From positions 39,718 to 103,717 of the forward strand of contig JAUIAV010000017.1 in the NCBI GenBank assembly GCA_030425195.1: DNA of 64,000 nucleotides, written 5' to 3'. A program made the position numbers and the translations under genes. Shown piece by piece: positions 48,559 through 54,905 of the stretch. Every line of letters starts with the position of its first letter. Position 1 is the stretch's first letter. This DNA is from Gammaproteobacteria bacterium. Its GTDB lineage: Bacteria; Pseudomonadota; Gammaproteobacteria; Pseudomonadales; Azotimanducaceae. Under the pieces are notes generated by a model that saw only the letters and a program-made list of their open reading frames with translations, was not told the origin of the DNA and did no database searches.

Positions 48559-48588
48559 ACCGGCCCCTGATGGGGCCGGTCGGCTTTT
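48559..48588 (+). terminator. Intrinsic terminator of the putative sRNA
   Basis: A perfect 9-bp stem (ACCGGCCCC 48559-48567, GGGGCCGGT 48572-48580) with loop TGAT is followed by CGGCTTTTCT. The T run begins 4 nt after the stem, so strength may be moderate. On the minus strand the hairpin lies 30 bp after the rplS stop and may also mark the end of the ffh-rplS transcript, although no long T run follows there. Confidence 0.65.
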
Positions 48589-48609
48589 CTCAAGCGATGC
48601 GCGAACGGA

Positions 48610-48960
48610 TCAGACTTTTTCCTTGATCCGGGCCGCACGGCCGGAGAGCTCGCGGAGATAGTAGAGCTTGGCCTGGCGGACGTCGCCCCGGCGTTTCACC
48701 TCCACACTGGCGATCAGCGGGCTGTGGGCCTGGAACGTACGCTCCACGCCGACGCCATGAGAAATCTTGCGGACGGTGAAGGCGGAGTTGAGACCCCGGT
48801 TCCGCCGACCGATGACCACACCTTCGAACGCCTGCAGGCGTTCCCGGCTGCCTTCCCGGACCTTGACCTGGACCACGATGGTGTCACCGGGACCGAACTG
48901 CGGAATGTCGGTCTTCTGCTGTTCGTTTTCCAACGCTTCTATGATTTTGTTCCTGCGCAC
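48610..48960 (-). CDS. rplS: 50S ribosomal protein L19
   Basis: L19 lies at the 30S-50S interface. From the GTG at 48960, with GAGGA 8 nt upstream, the product is 116 residues, as expected for L19. It begins [20 protein letters not shown] and contains [41 protein letters not shown] and [19 protein letters not shown] longer upstream frame exists but reads as non-homologous sequence. It is the last gene of the ffh-rpsP-rimM-trmD-rplS series. Confidence 0.96.
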   Translation of the reverse strand: MRRNKIIEALENEQQKTDIPQFGPGDTIVVQVKVREGSRERLQAFEGVVIGRRNRGLNSAFTVRKISHGVGVERTFQAHSPLIASVEVKRRGDVRQAKLYYLRELSGRAARIKEKV

Positions 48961-49031
48961 GACTAATCCTCGGTTCTCGTTCTGGGGTTCTCGGGACCCC
49001 GGTATCACCCGGAGCCATTCAATCTGTCTTT

Positions 49032-49091
49032 TCTATCTATCTGTCTGTCTGTCGATCTATCTGTCGATCTGTCTATCAATCTATCTATCTG
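49032..49091 (-). repeat. Fifteen-unit tetranucleotide repeat between trmD and rplS
   Basis: On the plus strand 60 bp divide into 15 uninterrupted units of the form TC-(T/G/A)-(A/G): mostly TCTA and TCTG, with two TCGA and one TCAA. In the trmD-rplS mRNA this reads as GA every fourth base (CAGA, TAGA, TCGA, TTGA). It starts 5 bp after the trmD stop and ends about 70 bp before the rplS start. It is non-coding and predicted to be poorly structured. Confidence 0.95.
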
Positions 49092-49096
49092 CCTGC

Positions 49097-49855
49097 TCAA
49101 CGTACCTGTTCAGACAGCCCTTCGTCGAAGAGCTCGCCGAGCAGGGCCCTCTCCAGGGCCGACAGCGGCCGGTCTGTCAGCATGTCCGGCCGGGCGAGCC
49201 AGGTCTGCCTGAGTGCCTGCTTCAACCGCCAGCGTCCGATCGCCGCATGGTCTCCGCTGGTCAGCACCGCCGGGACCTGCCCGGTACCGACGATTTCCGG
49301 GCGCGTATAGTGCGGGTAATCGAGCAATCCATCAAGATGAGATTCCTCGACCACGGACGCCGCATTTCCAAGCGTTCCAGGCAGATGTCGCGAGATGGCG
49401 TCCATCATGACCAGTGCCGGAAGCTCTCCGTTCGTGAGCACGTAGTCGCCGATGGACACCTGCCGGTCCACGTGACCGATCACCCGCTCATCGATGCCTT
49501 CGTACCGCCCGCACAGCAGGATGAGCCCGGGCATCTCAGCAAATTCTTTGACCATCTTCTGGTCCAGTCTCTCTCCCTGGGGAGAGAGATACACCACCGG
49601 CGCGGTCACCCCGCGCCGATCGGCTTCCGCGGTGGCGGCAGAGATCGCGGCCAGCAGCGGCGCCACCATCATCACCATCCCCGGGCCGCCGCCATAGGGG
49701 CGATCGTCCACGGTCTGGTGCCGGTCCGTCGTGTGCCGTCTGGGATCGAAGAGATCCAGCGACACCAGGTTCTGATCGATGGCACGGCCGAACACGCCCG
49801 TCCGACTGGCCTCGCTGATCATCCCGGTCATGATGGAGATCACGCCGAACCACAC
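49097..49855 (-). CDS. trmD: tRNA (guanine37-N1)-methyltransferase
   Basis: TrmD makes m1G37 next to the anticodon and prevents +1 frameshifting; it is essential. The 252-residue protein is SPOUT-fold, with DDRPYGGGPGMVMMV, YLSPQGERLDQ, LLCGRYEGIDERV, SIGDYVLTNGELPALVMMDA and LDYPHYTRPEIV. The start is GTG (MWFGVISIMTGM), 2 bp after the rimM stop. All family motifs are intact. Confidence 0.96.
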   Translation of the reverse strand: MWFGVISIMTGMISEASRTGVFGRAIDQNLVSLDLFDPRRHTTDRHQTVDDRPYGGGPGMVMMVAPLLAAISAATAEADRRGVTAPVVYLSPQGERLDQKMVKEFAEMPGLILLCGRYEGIDERVIGHVDRQVSIGDYVLTNGELPALVMMDAISRHLPGTLGNAASVVEESHLDGLLDYPHYTRPEIVGTGQVPAVLTSGDHAAIGRWRLKQALRQTWLARPDMLTDRPLSALERALLGELFDEGLSEQVR

Positions 49856-49857
49856 GA

Positions 49858-50406
49858 TCAGTCTTCCTCTGTCAGCGGCCAGTCAACCCGGATTTCACCG
49901 GCATCCAGATCCACGGCCAGCACGTAGCTCGCGTGGAAGGGAATCAGCCGTTCTCCGTCCTTATCGTCCGCACCCGGCGCCTCGGTGACCACCAGCACGT
50001 CATGCGCGCCGGTTTCGATCAGATCCCGGACCGTTCCCAGCACCTGGTCGTCCGCGTTCAGAACCCGCGCACCGATGAGATCCCGCCAGTAGTACTCGCC
50101 GCTTCCGGCAGGCGGCAGGATCGTCTCCGGCACGCCAATCAGTTTTCCCTTCAGCACCTCCGCCGCATTGCGGTCGTCGACACCTGAAAGTTTGGCCACG
50201 TAGCCCTGCTTGTGCGGACGGATCTGCTCCACGTCCACGTCCTGCCACCCTCGAGTGGCGTTGCCGAGCAGCCAGGGGCTGTAGCTTTCTATGTTCTCTC
50301 TGGGATCCGTGAAAGATGCGACGTGCACCCATCCCTTGATACCGTACGGGCCCTGAATACGGCCCACGACCACCAGTGGCGCGGAATCAGCCGACGTTCC
50401 ACTCAC
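49858..50406 (-). CDS. rimM: Ribosome maturation factor RimM
   Basis: RimM binds S19 and assists maturation of the 30S head. The 182-residue protein has the N-terminal barrel (VVVGRIQGPYGIKGWVHVASFTDP) and the PRC-barrel domain beginning GEYYWRDLIGARVLN, ending IPFHASYVLAVDLDAGEIRVDWP. The GTG start was chosen to give the expected N-terminus. It is 32 bp after rpsP and nearly abuts trmD. Confidence 0.95.
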   Translation of the reverse strand: MSGTSADSAPLVVVGRIQGPYGIKGWVHVASFTDPRENIESYSPWLLGNATRGWQDVDVEQIRPHKQGYVAKLSGVDDRNAAEVLKGKLIGVPETILPPAGSGEYYWRDLIGARVLNADDQVLGTVRDLIETGAHDVLVVTEAPGADDKDGERLIPFHASYVLAVDLDAGEIRVDWPLTEED

Positions 50407-50438
50407 GTGTTCCGTCCGCGCGCCGACGGCGGTATGCC

Positions 50439-50717
50439 TCAGGCAGTCGCCGCCTCTGCAGCCGGTGCTGCGGCGTTCTTCCGGGCCTGCTTAATCAGAT
50501 TCTTGACCACGTCTGACGGCTGCGCGCCGACCCCGAGCCAGTAGTCCACGCGATCCAGATCCACGCGCAGCATCTCCGACTGGCCCTTGGCCACCGGATT
50601 GTAGAAGCCGACACGCTCGATGAACCGGCCGTCCCGACTGGCGGACCGGTCTGCCACGGTGATGTGGTAGAACGGGGTTTTCTTGGCGCCGTGGCGGGCT
50701 AGGCGAATCGTAACCAT
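50439..50717 (-). CDS. rpsP: 30S ribosomal protein S16
   Basis: S16 is an early-binding 30S protein. From ATG 50717 the product is 92 residues: [20 protein letters not shown] and [21 protein letters not shown] are canonical, with an Ala-rich tail at the C-terminus. A longer frame upstream runs into repeat-rich intergenic DNA and is not homologous. It is the first gene after the 586-bp structured gap behind ffh. Confidence 0.96.
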   Translation of the reverse strand: MVTIRLARHGAKKTPFYHITVADRSASRDGRFIERVGFYNPVAKGQSEMLRVDLDRVDYWLGVGAQPSDVVKNLIKQARKNAAAPAAEAATA

Positions 50718-50803
50718 CTGGTTTCTCAGTAGTTTTACGTTGGATGCGGAAGGCGCGGTATTGTAATGATTCCGGGGGGCGTTGCAAGCGGTCCGATCCT
50801 CGG

Positions 50804-50856
50804 AACTGGCCCGTAGAACGGGCTCCAGTTTCCTGCGAGTACGGTCCATTCTGGAC
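50804..50856 (-). other. Two hairpins upstream of rpsP
   Basis: The first hairpin pairs AACTGG-CCCGT (50804-50814) with ACGGG and CCAGTT (50818-50830), leaving a 2-nt bulge. The second pairs GTCCA (50844-50848) with TGGAC (50852-50856) around TTC. They lie 90-140 bp upstream of rpsP, next to the repeat elements, and may belong to its leader. No clear -10/-35 pair for rpsP was recognised. Confidence 0.4.
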
Positions 50857-50878
50857 TGGTTTCAAGGTAAGGCGCTCC

Positions 50879-51007
50879 AGAATTCGCAGCACTGATTCCG
50901 GGGACGCTAGGGCGTTGGCGCTCACGCGCCTTGCCCCCCATCCCTGGGCGCTCAGACGGGGCACATCCCTGTGCCCCGTCTGCCCCGTAGTCAGTACTGC
51001 GAATTCT
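50879..51007 (-). repeat. Structured intergenic repeat element, copy 1
   Basis: A palindromic element with imperfect terminal arms: AGAATTCGCAG (50879-50889) and CTGCGAATTCT (50997-51007) pair perfectly, with further pairing inward (ACTGA/TCAGT, CGGGG/CCCCG). Inside is a perfect 10-bp hairpin (GACGGGGCAC 50955-50964, GTGCCCCGTC 50971-50980). A core (50903-50958) on the minus strand reads CGTCTGAG, then CCAGGGATGG, then GGCGCGTGAGCGCCAA, then CCCTAGCGTC. The core recurs, inverted, in copy 2. The core hairpin has a GTGA tetraloop on this strand. Confidence 0.75.
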
Positions 51008-51096
51008 AGATCACCTTTCCATCCAGAACCTTCCAAGATTCGGCGCTCTACGCGTAGCTCTGAAGCCAAGATCCCAGATTCTTGGATCCACGTTGA

Positions 51097-51115
51097 GTGG
51101 TGAACCCATCACCAC
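51097..51115. other. Short inverted repeat between the two repeat elements
   Basis: GTGGTGA (51097-51103) and TCACCAC (51109-51115) form a 7-bp stem with a 5-nt loop. A further 6-bp inverted repeat (CCAAGA and TCTTGG) lies at 51066-51085. These sit in the spacer between repeat copies 1 and 2 and make the whole gap unusually rich in foldback sequence. Confidence 0.4.
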
Positions 51116-51149
51116 CAAGCGATGAGGTGATTACCGGGCAGGATCTCGA

Positions 51150-51268
51150 GTGAGGGTAATGCTGCACAGAGGCTTTCGGGAGCGTCTGAGACCAGGGATG
51201 GAGGGCTTGGCGCGTAAGCGCCAATTCCCTAGCGTCTCCCGAAAGCCTCTGTGCAGCAGCGCCCTCAC
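51150..51268 (+). repeat. Structured intergenic repeat element, copy 2
   Basis: A long cruciform-capable element. Perfect 22-bp arms lie at 51161-51182 (starting GCTGCACAGAGG) and 51236-51257 (ending CCTCTGTGCAGC). These are extended by 7-bp outer arms GTGAGGG (51150-51156) and CCCTCAC (51262-51268) across symmetric 4-nt internal loops. The 51183-51236 core is about 85 percent identical to the core of copy 1 on the opposite strand. Its tip is TTGGCGC-GTAA-GCGCCAA, with a GNRA-type tetraloop. A further hairpin (CCAAGG/CCTTGG) lies at 51270-51288, just after the ffh stop on the minus strand. Confidence 0.8.
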
Positions 51269-51303
51269 CCCAAGGATACTTCCCTTGGATCAACCAGAAA
51301 TAA

Positions 51304-52668
51304 TCAGCGAGGAAATCCGGGCGGCGGTTTCATCCCCTGAAGCCCCCGCATCATCTTCTGCATCCCCCCCTTCCGCGTGACCTTCTTCATCATCTTCTGC
51401 ATCTGCTTATGCTGCTTCAGCAGCCGGTTCACGTCGGTGATCTGAGTGCCGCTCCCCGCGGCGATGCGCTTCTTGCGCGAGCCGTTGATCACGTCCGGGA
51501 AACGCCGCTCGTGCGGCGTCATGGAATCGATGATGACGGCCATCTGGGTAAAGGCGGAATCGTTCACCTGGGCCTGCACGTTCTGAGGCAGCTGGCTCAT
51601 GCCCGGCATCTTCTCGAGCATGCTGCCGATGCCGCCCATGTTAGACATCTGCGAGAGCTGGTCGCGGAAGTCCTCGAGATCGAACTTGTTACCCCGCTGG
51701 ATCTTCTTGGCCAGCCGGGCGGCCTTCTTCTTGTCGACCTTGCGTTCCGCTTCCTCGATCAGCGAGAGCATGTCGCCCATGCCGAGGATCCGGGACGCCA
51801 GCCGGTCCGGGTGGAACGGTTCGAGGGCATCGGTTCCCTCACCCATCCCGATGAACTTGATGGGTTTGCCGGTGATCGAACGGACGGAAAGTGCCGCACC
51901 ACCCCGGGCATCGCCGTCCGCCTTGGCCAGCACCACCCCGGTGAGATTCAGCGCGTCATTGAAGGCCTTGGCCGTGGTAGCCGCATCCTGGCCGGTCATG
52001 GCATCCACCACGAACAGAGTCTCGATGGGATCGAGCCGGTCCTGCAGGCTCCTGATCTCTGCCATCATCTCCTCGTCGATGGCCAGCCGGCCGGCTGTAT
52101 CCACCAGGAGCACGTCCGCGAACTGCGTCTGAGCTTCCTTCACGGCACGGGCAGCGATGTCGAGGGGAGCCTCGTCCGCAGAGGAGGCGATGAAATGGGC
52201 ACCCACTTCGCCCGCAAGGGTCTCCAGCTGGGCGATGGCCGCGGGCCGGTAGACGTCGGCACTCACCACGGCCACCTTCTTCCGTTCCCGCTCCTTGAGA
52301 AGCCGGGCGAGCTTGGCCACCGTCGTGGTCTTGCCGGCACCCTGCAGGCCCGCCATCAGGACGATGGCCGGCGGCTTGGTGGCCAGATTCAGAGCGTCGT
52401 TCGCCTCGCCCATGACCCGAACGAGCTCGGCGTGGACGATCTTGATGAAGGCTTCGCCAGGGTTCAGCGCACTGGAAACACTCTGACCAACGGCGCCTGC
52501 ACGGACCCGGTCGATGAAGTCCTTCACCACCGGGAGCGCCACGTCCGCTTCGAGCAGCGCCATGCGCACGTCCCGGAGCGCGTCGCTGATGTTCTCTTCG
52601 GTGAGCTTCGCTTTGCCGGACAATCCGCGCAGAGTTTCGCTCAGCCGATCGGACAGACTCTCAAACAC
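51304..52668 (-). CDS. ffh: Signal recognition particle protein Ffh
   Basis: Ffh binds 4.5S RNA and signal sequences and, with FtsY, targets membrane proteins co-translationally. The 454-residue protein has the N domain, the G domain (GLQGAGKTTTVAKLA, DTAGRL, TGVVLAKADGDARGG), and the Met-rich M domain with the RNA-binding motif SRKKRIAAGSGTQITDVNRLLKQ. The C-terminus is Met/Gly/Lys rich (KMMKKVTRKGGMQKMMRG). It is separated from rpsP by a 586-bp repeat-filled gap, so it may form its own transcript. Confidence 0.97.
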   Translation of the reverse strand: MFESLSDRLSETLRGLSGKAKLTEENISDALRDVRMALLEADVALPVVKDFIDRVRAGAVGQSVSSALNPGEAFIKIVHAELVRVMGEANDALNLATKPPAIVLMAGLQGAGKTTTVAKLARLLKERERKKVAVVSADVYRPAAIAQLETLAGEVGAHFIASSADEAPLDIAARAVKEAQTQFADVLLVDTAGRLAIDEEMMAEIRSLQDRLDPIETLFVVDAMTGQDAATTAKAFNDALNLTGVVLAKADGDARGGAALSVRSITGKPIKFIGMGEGTDALEPFHPDRLASRILGMGDMLSLIEEAERKVDKKKAARLAKKIQRGNKFDLEDFRDQLSQMSNMGGIGSMLEKMPGMSQLPQNVQAQVNDSAFTQMAVIIDSMTPHERRFPDVINGSRKKRIAAGSGTQITDVNRLLKQHKQMQKMMKKVTRKGGMQKMMRGLQGMKPPPGFPR

Positions 52669-52756
52669 GAGATACCTCTGTGGTGGTTGATCACGAGCGC
52701 GGCATTATAGCCGGAACTGTCTTGGCCGCACCCAGGGGTTGTGCCAAACTCGGCCG

Positions 52757-53593
52757 ATGGTATCAACGCTCGCCGCAGTCACCTCCACCATGGCTGCCGC
52801 TTCCTATCTGACCGGCACCGCGCTGCAGATCCGCCGCTACCGACAGGAACCACACCCGGACGAGTCCGGGTCAGACAGCGCTGCAAGACGCGGCCTGTTC
52901 GTGCTGGCGATCCTGGGTGCGGTGCTGCACGCCCTGGCCAACCAGCAGGTGATCTGGGTAGACGGCGGGCTCAACCTCGGGCTCGCGTCGTCCGCCGGCC
53001 TCGTGTCCTGGATCATGCTCGTGTTCGTGCTCGTCGCGAATCTGTGGGTTCCGGTCAGAAACCTGCTCGTTCTGGTGCTGCCACTGGCCGCGCTCGGCGC
53101 GCTCGTGGCCCTGACGACACCCGCCGTGCCCGTGCTGCCGACGGCCGAGCTCACGGATCCGCTCATCTGGCACATCCTGATCTCCATCGTCGCCTACAGC
53201 ATTCTGTTCATGGCAGCCTGCCAGTCCGTGCTGCTCGCGGTGCTGGAGCATCGGCTCAAGACCCGTCAGACGCTCAGACTGCTGAAGCTGCTGCCTCCGC
53301 TGCAGACCATGGAAACCCTGCTGTTCGGCCTTCTGTGGACGGGCATCACGGCACTGACGCTGGCCATCGGCACCGGCTTCCTGTTCCTGGACGATCTTTT
53401 CGAGCAGCGCGTCGTCCACCACACGGTGCTCTCCCTCGCAAGCTGGTTCCTCTACGCGATTCTGCTGGCCGGACATCGCCTGTTCGGGTGGCGGGGCACC
53501 ACGGCCGTCCGCTGGACGCTGATCGCCTTCAGCCTTCTGGTGCTCGGCTACTTCGGCAGTAAATTCGTCATCGAGGTGCTCCTCGCACGCTGA
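52757..53593 (+). CDS. CcsA/YpjD-type cytochrome c assembly membrane protein
   Basis: This 278-residue polytopic protein has about eight hydrophobic segments, for example LFVLAILGAVLHALANQQVIW and LIWHILISIVAYSILFMAACQS. It matches the CcsA-like (YpjD) family commonly next to ffh and a CorC-like gene in gammaproteobacteria. Its haem-handling role is inferred from the family; the canonical WWD-type motif of CcsA/CcmC is not obvious. The ATG at 52757 gives MVSTLAAVTSTMAAASYL. The stop shares one base with the next ATG, so the two are coupled. Confidence 0.85.
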   Translation: MVSTLAAVTSTMAAASYLTGTALQIRRYRQEPHPDESGSDSAARRGLFVLAILGAVLHALANQQVIWVDGGLNLGLASSAGLVSWIMLVFVLVANLWVPVRNLLVLVLPLAALGALVALTTPAVPVLPTAELTDPLIWHILISIVAYSILFMAACQSVLLAVLEHRLKTRQTLRLLKLLPPLQTMETLLFGLLWTGITALTLAIGTGFLFLDDLFEQRVVHHTVLSLASWFLYAILLAGHRLFGWRGTTAVRWTLIAFSLLVLGYFGSKFVIEVLLAR

Positions 53594-54855
53594 TGTCCGA
53601 GTTACCCGACTATCTTCTGCTGGCACTGATTCTTCTGCTGACCGTTCTCTCGGGCTTCTTCTCGAGCTCGGAGACCGCCATGATCGGCCTGAACCGCTAC
53701 CGGCTGCGTCATCTCGTCAAGGAGAAACACAGCGGCGCCCGAATCGCCAACCGGCTTCTGCGCCGGCCCGACCGGCTGCTCGGCGTGATCCTGCTCGGCA
53801 ACAATCTGGTCAACTTCATGGCCGCCAGTCTCGGGACCGTCATCGGCATCCGGCTGTTCGGAGACGCGGGCGTGGTGGTCGCTCCCGTGCTGCTGACCAT
53901 CTATTTCCTCATTTTCGCCGAGGTGGCGCCGAAGACGGTCGCCGCTCACCGGCCGGAGCCCATCGCCTTCACCACGGCCTATGTGCTGGAGCCGCTGCTG
54001 AAGCTGTTCTATCCCATGGTCTGGTTCATCAACACCATCGCCAACTTCATGGTGAAACCGTTCATACCCAAACCCGGAGAAGAAGAGGACAGCCTGTCCG
54101 CGGAGGAGCTGCGGACGGTGGTGAACGAAGGGGTCGCCATGCACGATCAGGGTCAGACCATGCTGCTCGGCGTGCTGGACCTGGAGCACGTGACCGTCAA
54201 CGACATCATGGTTCCGCGAAGCGAAATCGCCGCCGTGGACATAGACGATGACATGGGTGACATCCTGAGCCTGCTGGCCAACAGCCAGCACACGCGCATG
54301 CCGGTCTTCAAGGACAACATCACCAACATCATCGGCGTTCTGCACCTGCGTCGGCTCGGCAAGCATCTGCCCAGGACGACCACCGCCGAGCCGCTGACGC
54401 GTTCGGATCTGATGCAGCTGACGGACGAGCCCTATTTCATACCGGAAGGCACACCGCTGCACACCCAGCTCATCAACTTCCAGAAGGAGCGCAAACGGAT
54501 CGCGCTGGTCGTCGACGAATACGGTGAGGTTCAGGGCATCGTCACCATGGAGGACATCCTCGAAGAGATCGTCGGCGAGTTTACCACCGACTTCGCGGCC
54601 AGCATGCTGGAGATCGTTCCCATGGAGGACGATGCCTACCGCATCGACGGCATGGCCCTGCTGCGCGACGTCAATCGTGCTCAGGGCTGGGACCTGCCCA
54701 CCACCGGCCCGAAGACGCTCAACGGGCTGGTGCTCGAGCACCTGGAAGTCATTCCCGAGAACAATCTGTGCGTTCAGATCGATGACTATCAGATCGAAAC
54801 CATGCAGATCAAAGACAATGTCATCAAGACTCTGAAGATCCGCCGGGCTTCCTGA
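53593..54855 (+). CDS. HlyC/CorC family transporter (CNNM/DUF21 type)
   Basis: A 420-residue integral membrane protein with the CNNM/DUF21 domain: LLTVLSGFFSSSETAMIGLNR, GVILLGNNLVNFMAASLGTV and LIFAEVAPKTVAAHRPEP are its signature. Two cytoplasmic CBS domains follow (VNDIMVPRSEIAAVDIDDDM, then LVVDEYGEVQGIVTMEDILEE), and a CorC_HlyC domain ends the protein. Family members are linked to Mg/Co or other divalent cation efflux; the exact ion is unknown. It is coupled to the upstream CcsA-like gene. Confidence 0.9.
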   Translation: MSELPDYLLLALILLLTVLSGFFSSSETAMIGLNRYRLRHLVKEKHSGARIANRLLRRPDRLLGVILLGNNLVNFMAASLGTVIGIRLFGDAGVVVAPVLLTIYFLIFAEVAPKTVAAHRPEPIAFTTAYVLEPLLKLFYPMVWFINTIANFMVKPFIPKPGEEEDSLSAEELRTVVNEGVAMHDQGQTMLLGVLDLEHVTVNDIMVPRSEIAAVDIDDDMGDILSLLANSQHTRMPVFKDNITNIIGVLHLRRLGKHLPRTTTAEPLTRSDLMQLTDEPYFIPEGTPLHTQLINFQKERKRIALVVDEYGEVQGIVTMEDILEEIVGEFTTDFAASMLEIVPMEDDAYRIDGMALLRDVNRAQGWDLPTTGPKTLNGLVLEHLEVIPENNLCVQIDDYQIETMQIKDNVIKTLKIRRAS

Positions 54856-54858
54856 TCC

Positions 54859-54887
54859 GGCGCGCGCTCCCCGACCGGAAGCGCGCC
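54859..54887. terminator. Hairpin between convergent corC-like gene and leuA
   Basis: GGCGCGC (54859-54865) pairs with GCGCGCC (54881-54887) with an inner GCTCC/GGAAGC pairing around CCGACC. The sequence GCGCTCCCCGACCGGAAGCG is almost the same as the hairpin at 19281-19301. No T run follows on either strand, so it may work as a bidirectional 3'-end hairpin rather than a classical intrinsic terminator. Confidence 0.5.
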
Positions 54888-54905
54888 TTCACACGCACAT
54901 GGACG

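Larger units (their letters stand above)
48347..48588 (+). ncRNA. Putative sigma-54-dependent small RNA, about 240 nt
   Basis: The 450-bp xerD-rplS gap has on its plus strand a sigma-54 promoter, then about 240 nt without a convincing gene, then a hairpin terminator. Within it are a 6-bp hairpin at 48366-48380 (GCAGGC, ATC, GCCTGC), a GCC-TTC-GGC mini-hairpin near 48404, and a 13-bp hairpin at 48454-48510. Two C/U-rich single-stranded tracts (48471-48485 and 48511-48523) are typical seed regions of mRNA-pairing RNAs. It has no AAnAAnAA motifs, so it is not a CrcZ-type decoy, and too few GGA motifs for an RsmY/Z type. It is convergent with rplS and divergent from xerD. Confidence 0.6.

Noticed and set aside
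48767..49927. A 386-residue plus-strand frame through rplS and trmD
   Set aside because: It is the complement of two conserved genes joined by the tetranucleotide tract; the Leu/Ser/Ile-rich stretch in it is the translated repeat.
50744..51103. A 119-residue plus-strand frame and similar minus-strand frames in the ffh-rpsP gap
   Set aside because: Their shared peptide SGDAR(A/E)LALTR is the translation of the inverted repeat element, so the resemblance comes from the repeat and is not evidence for protein-coding genes.
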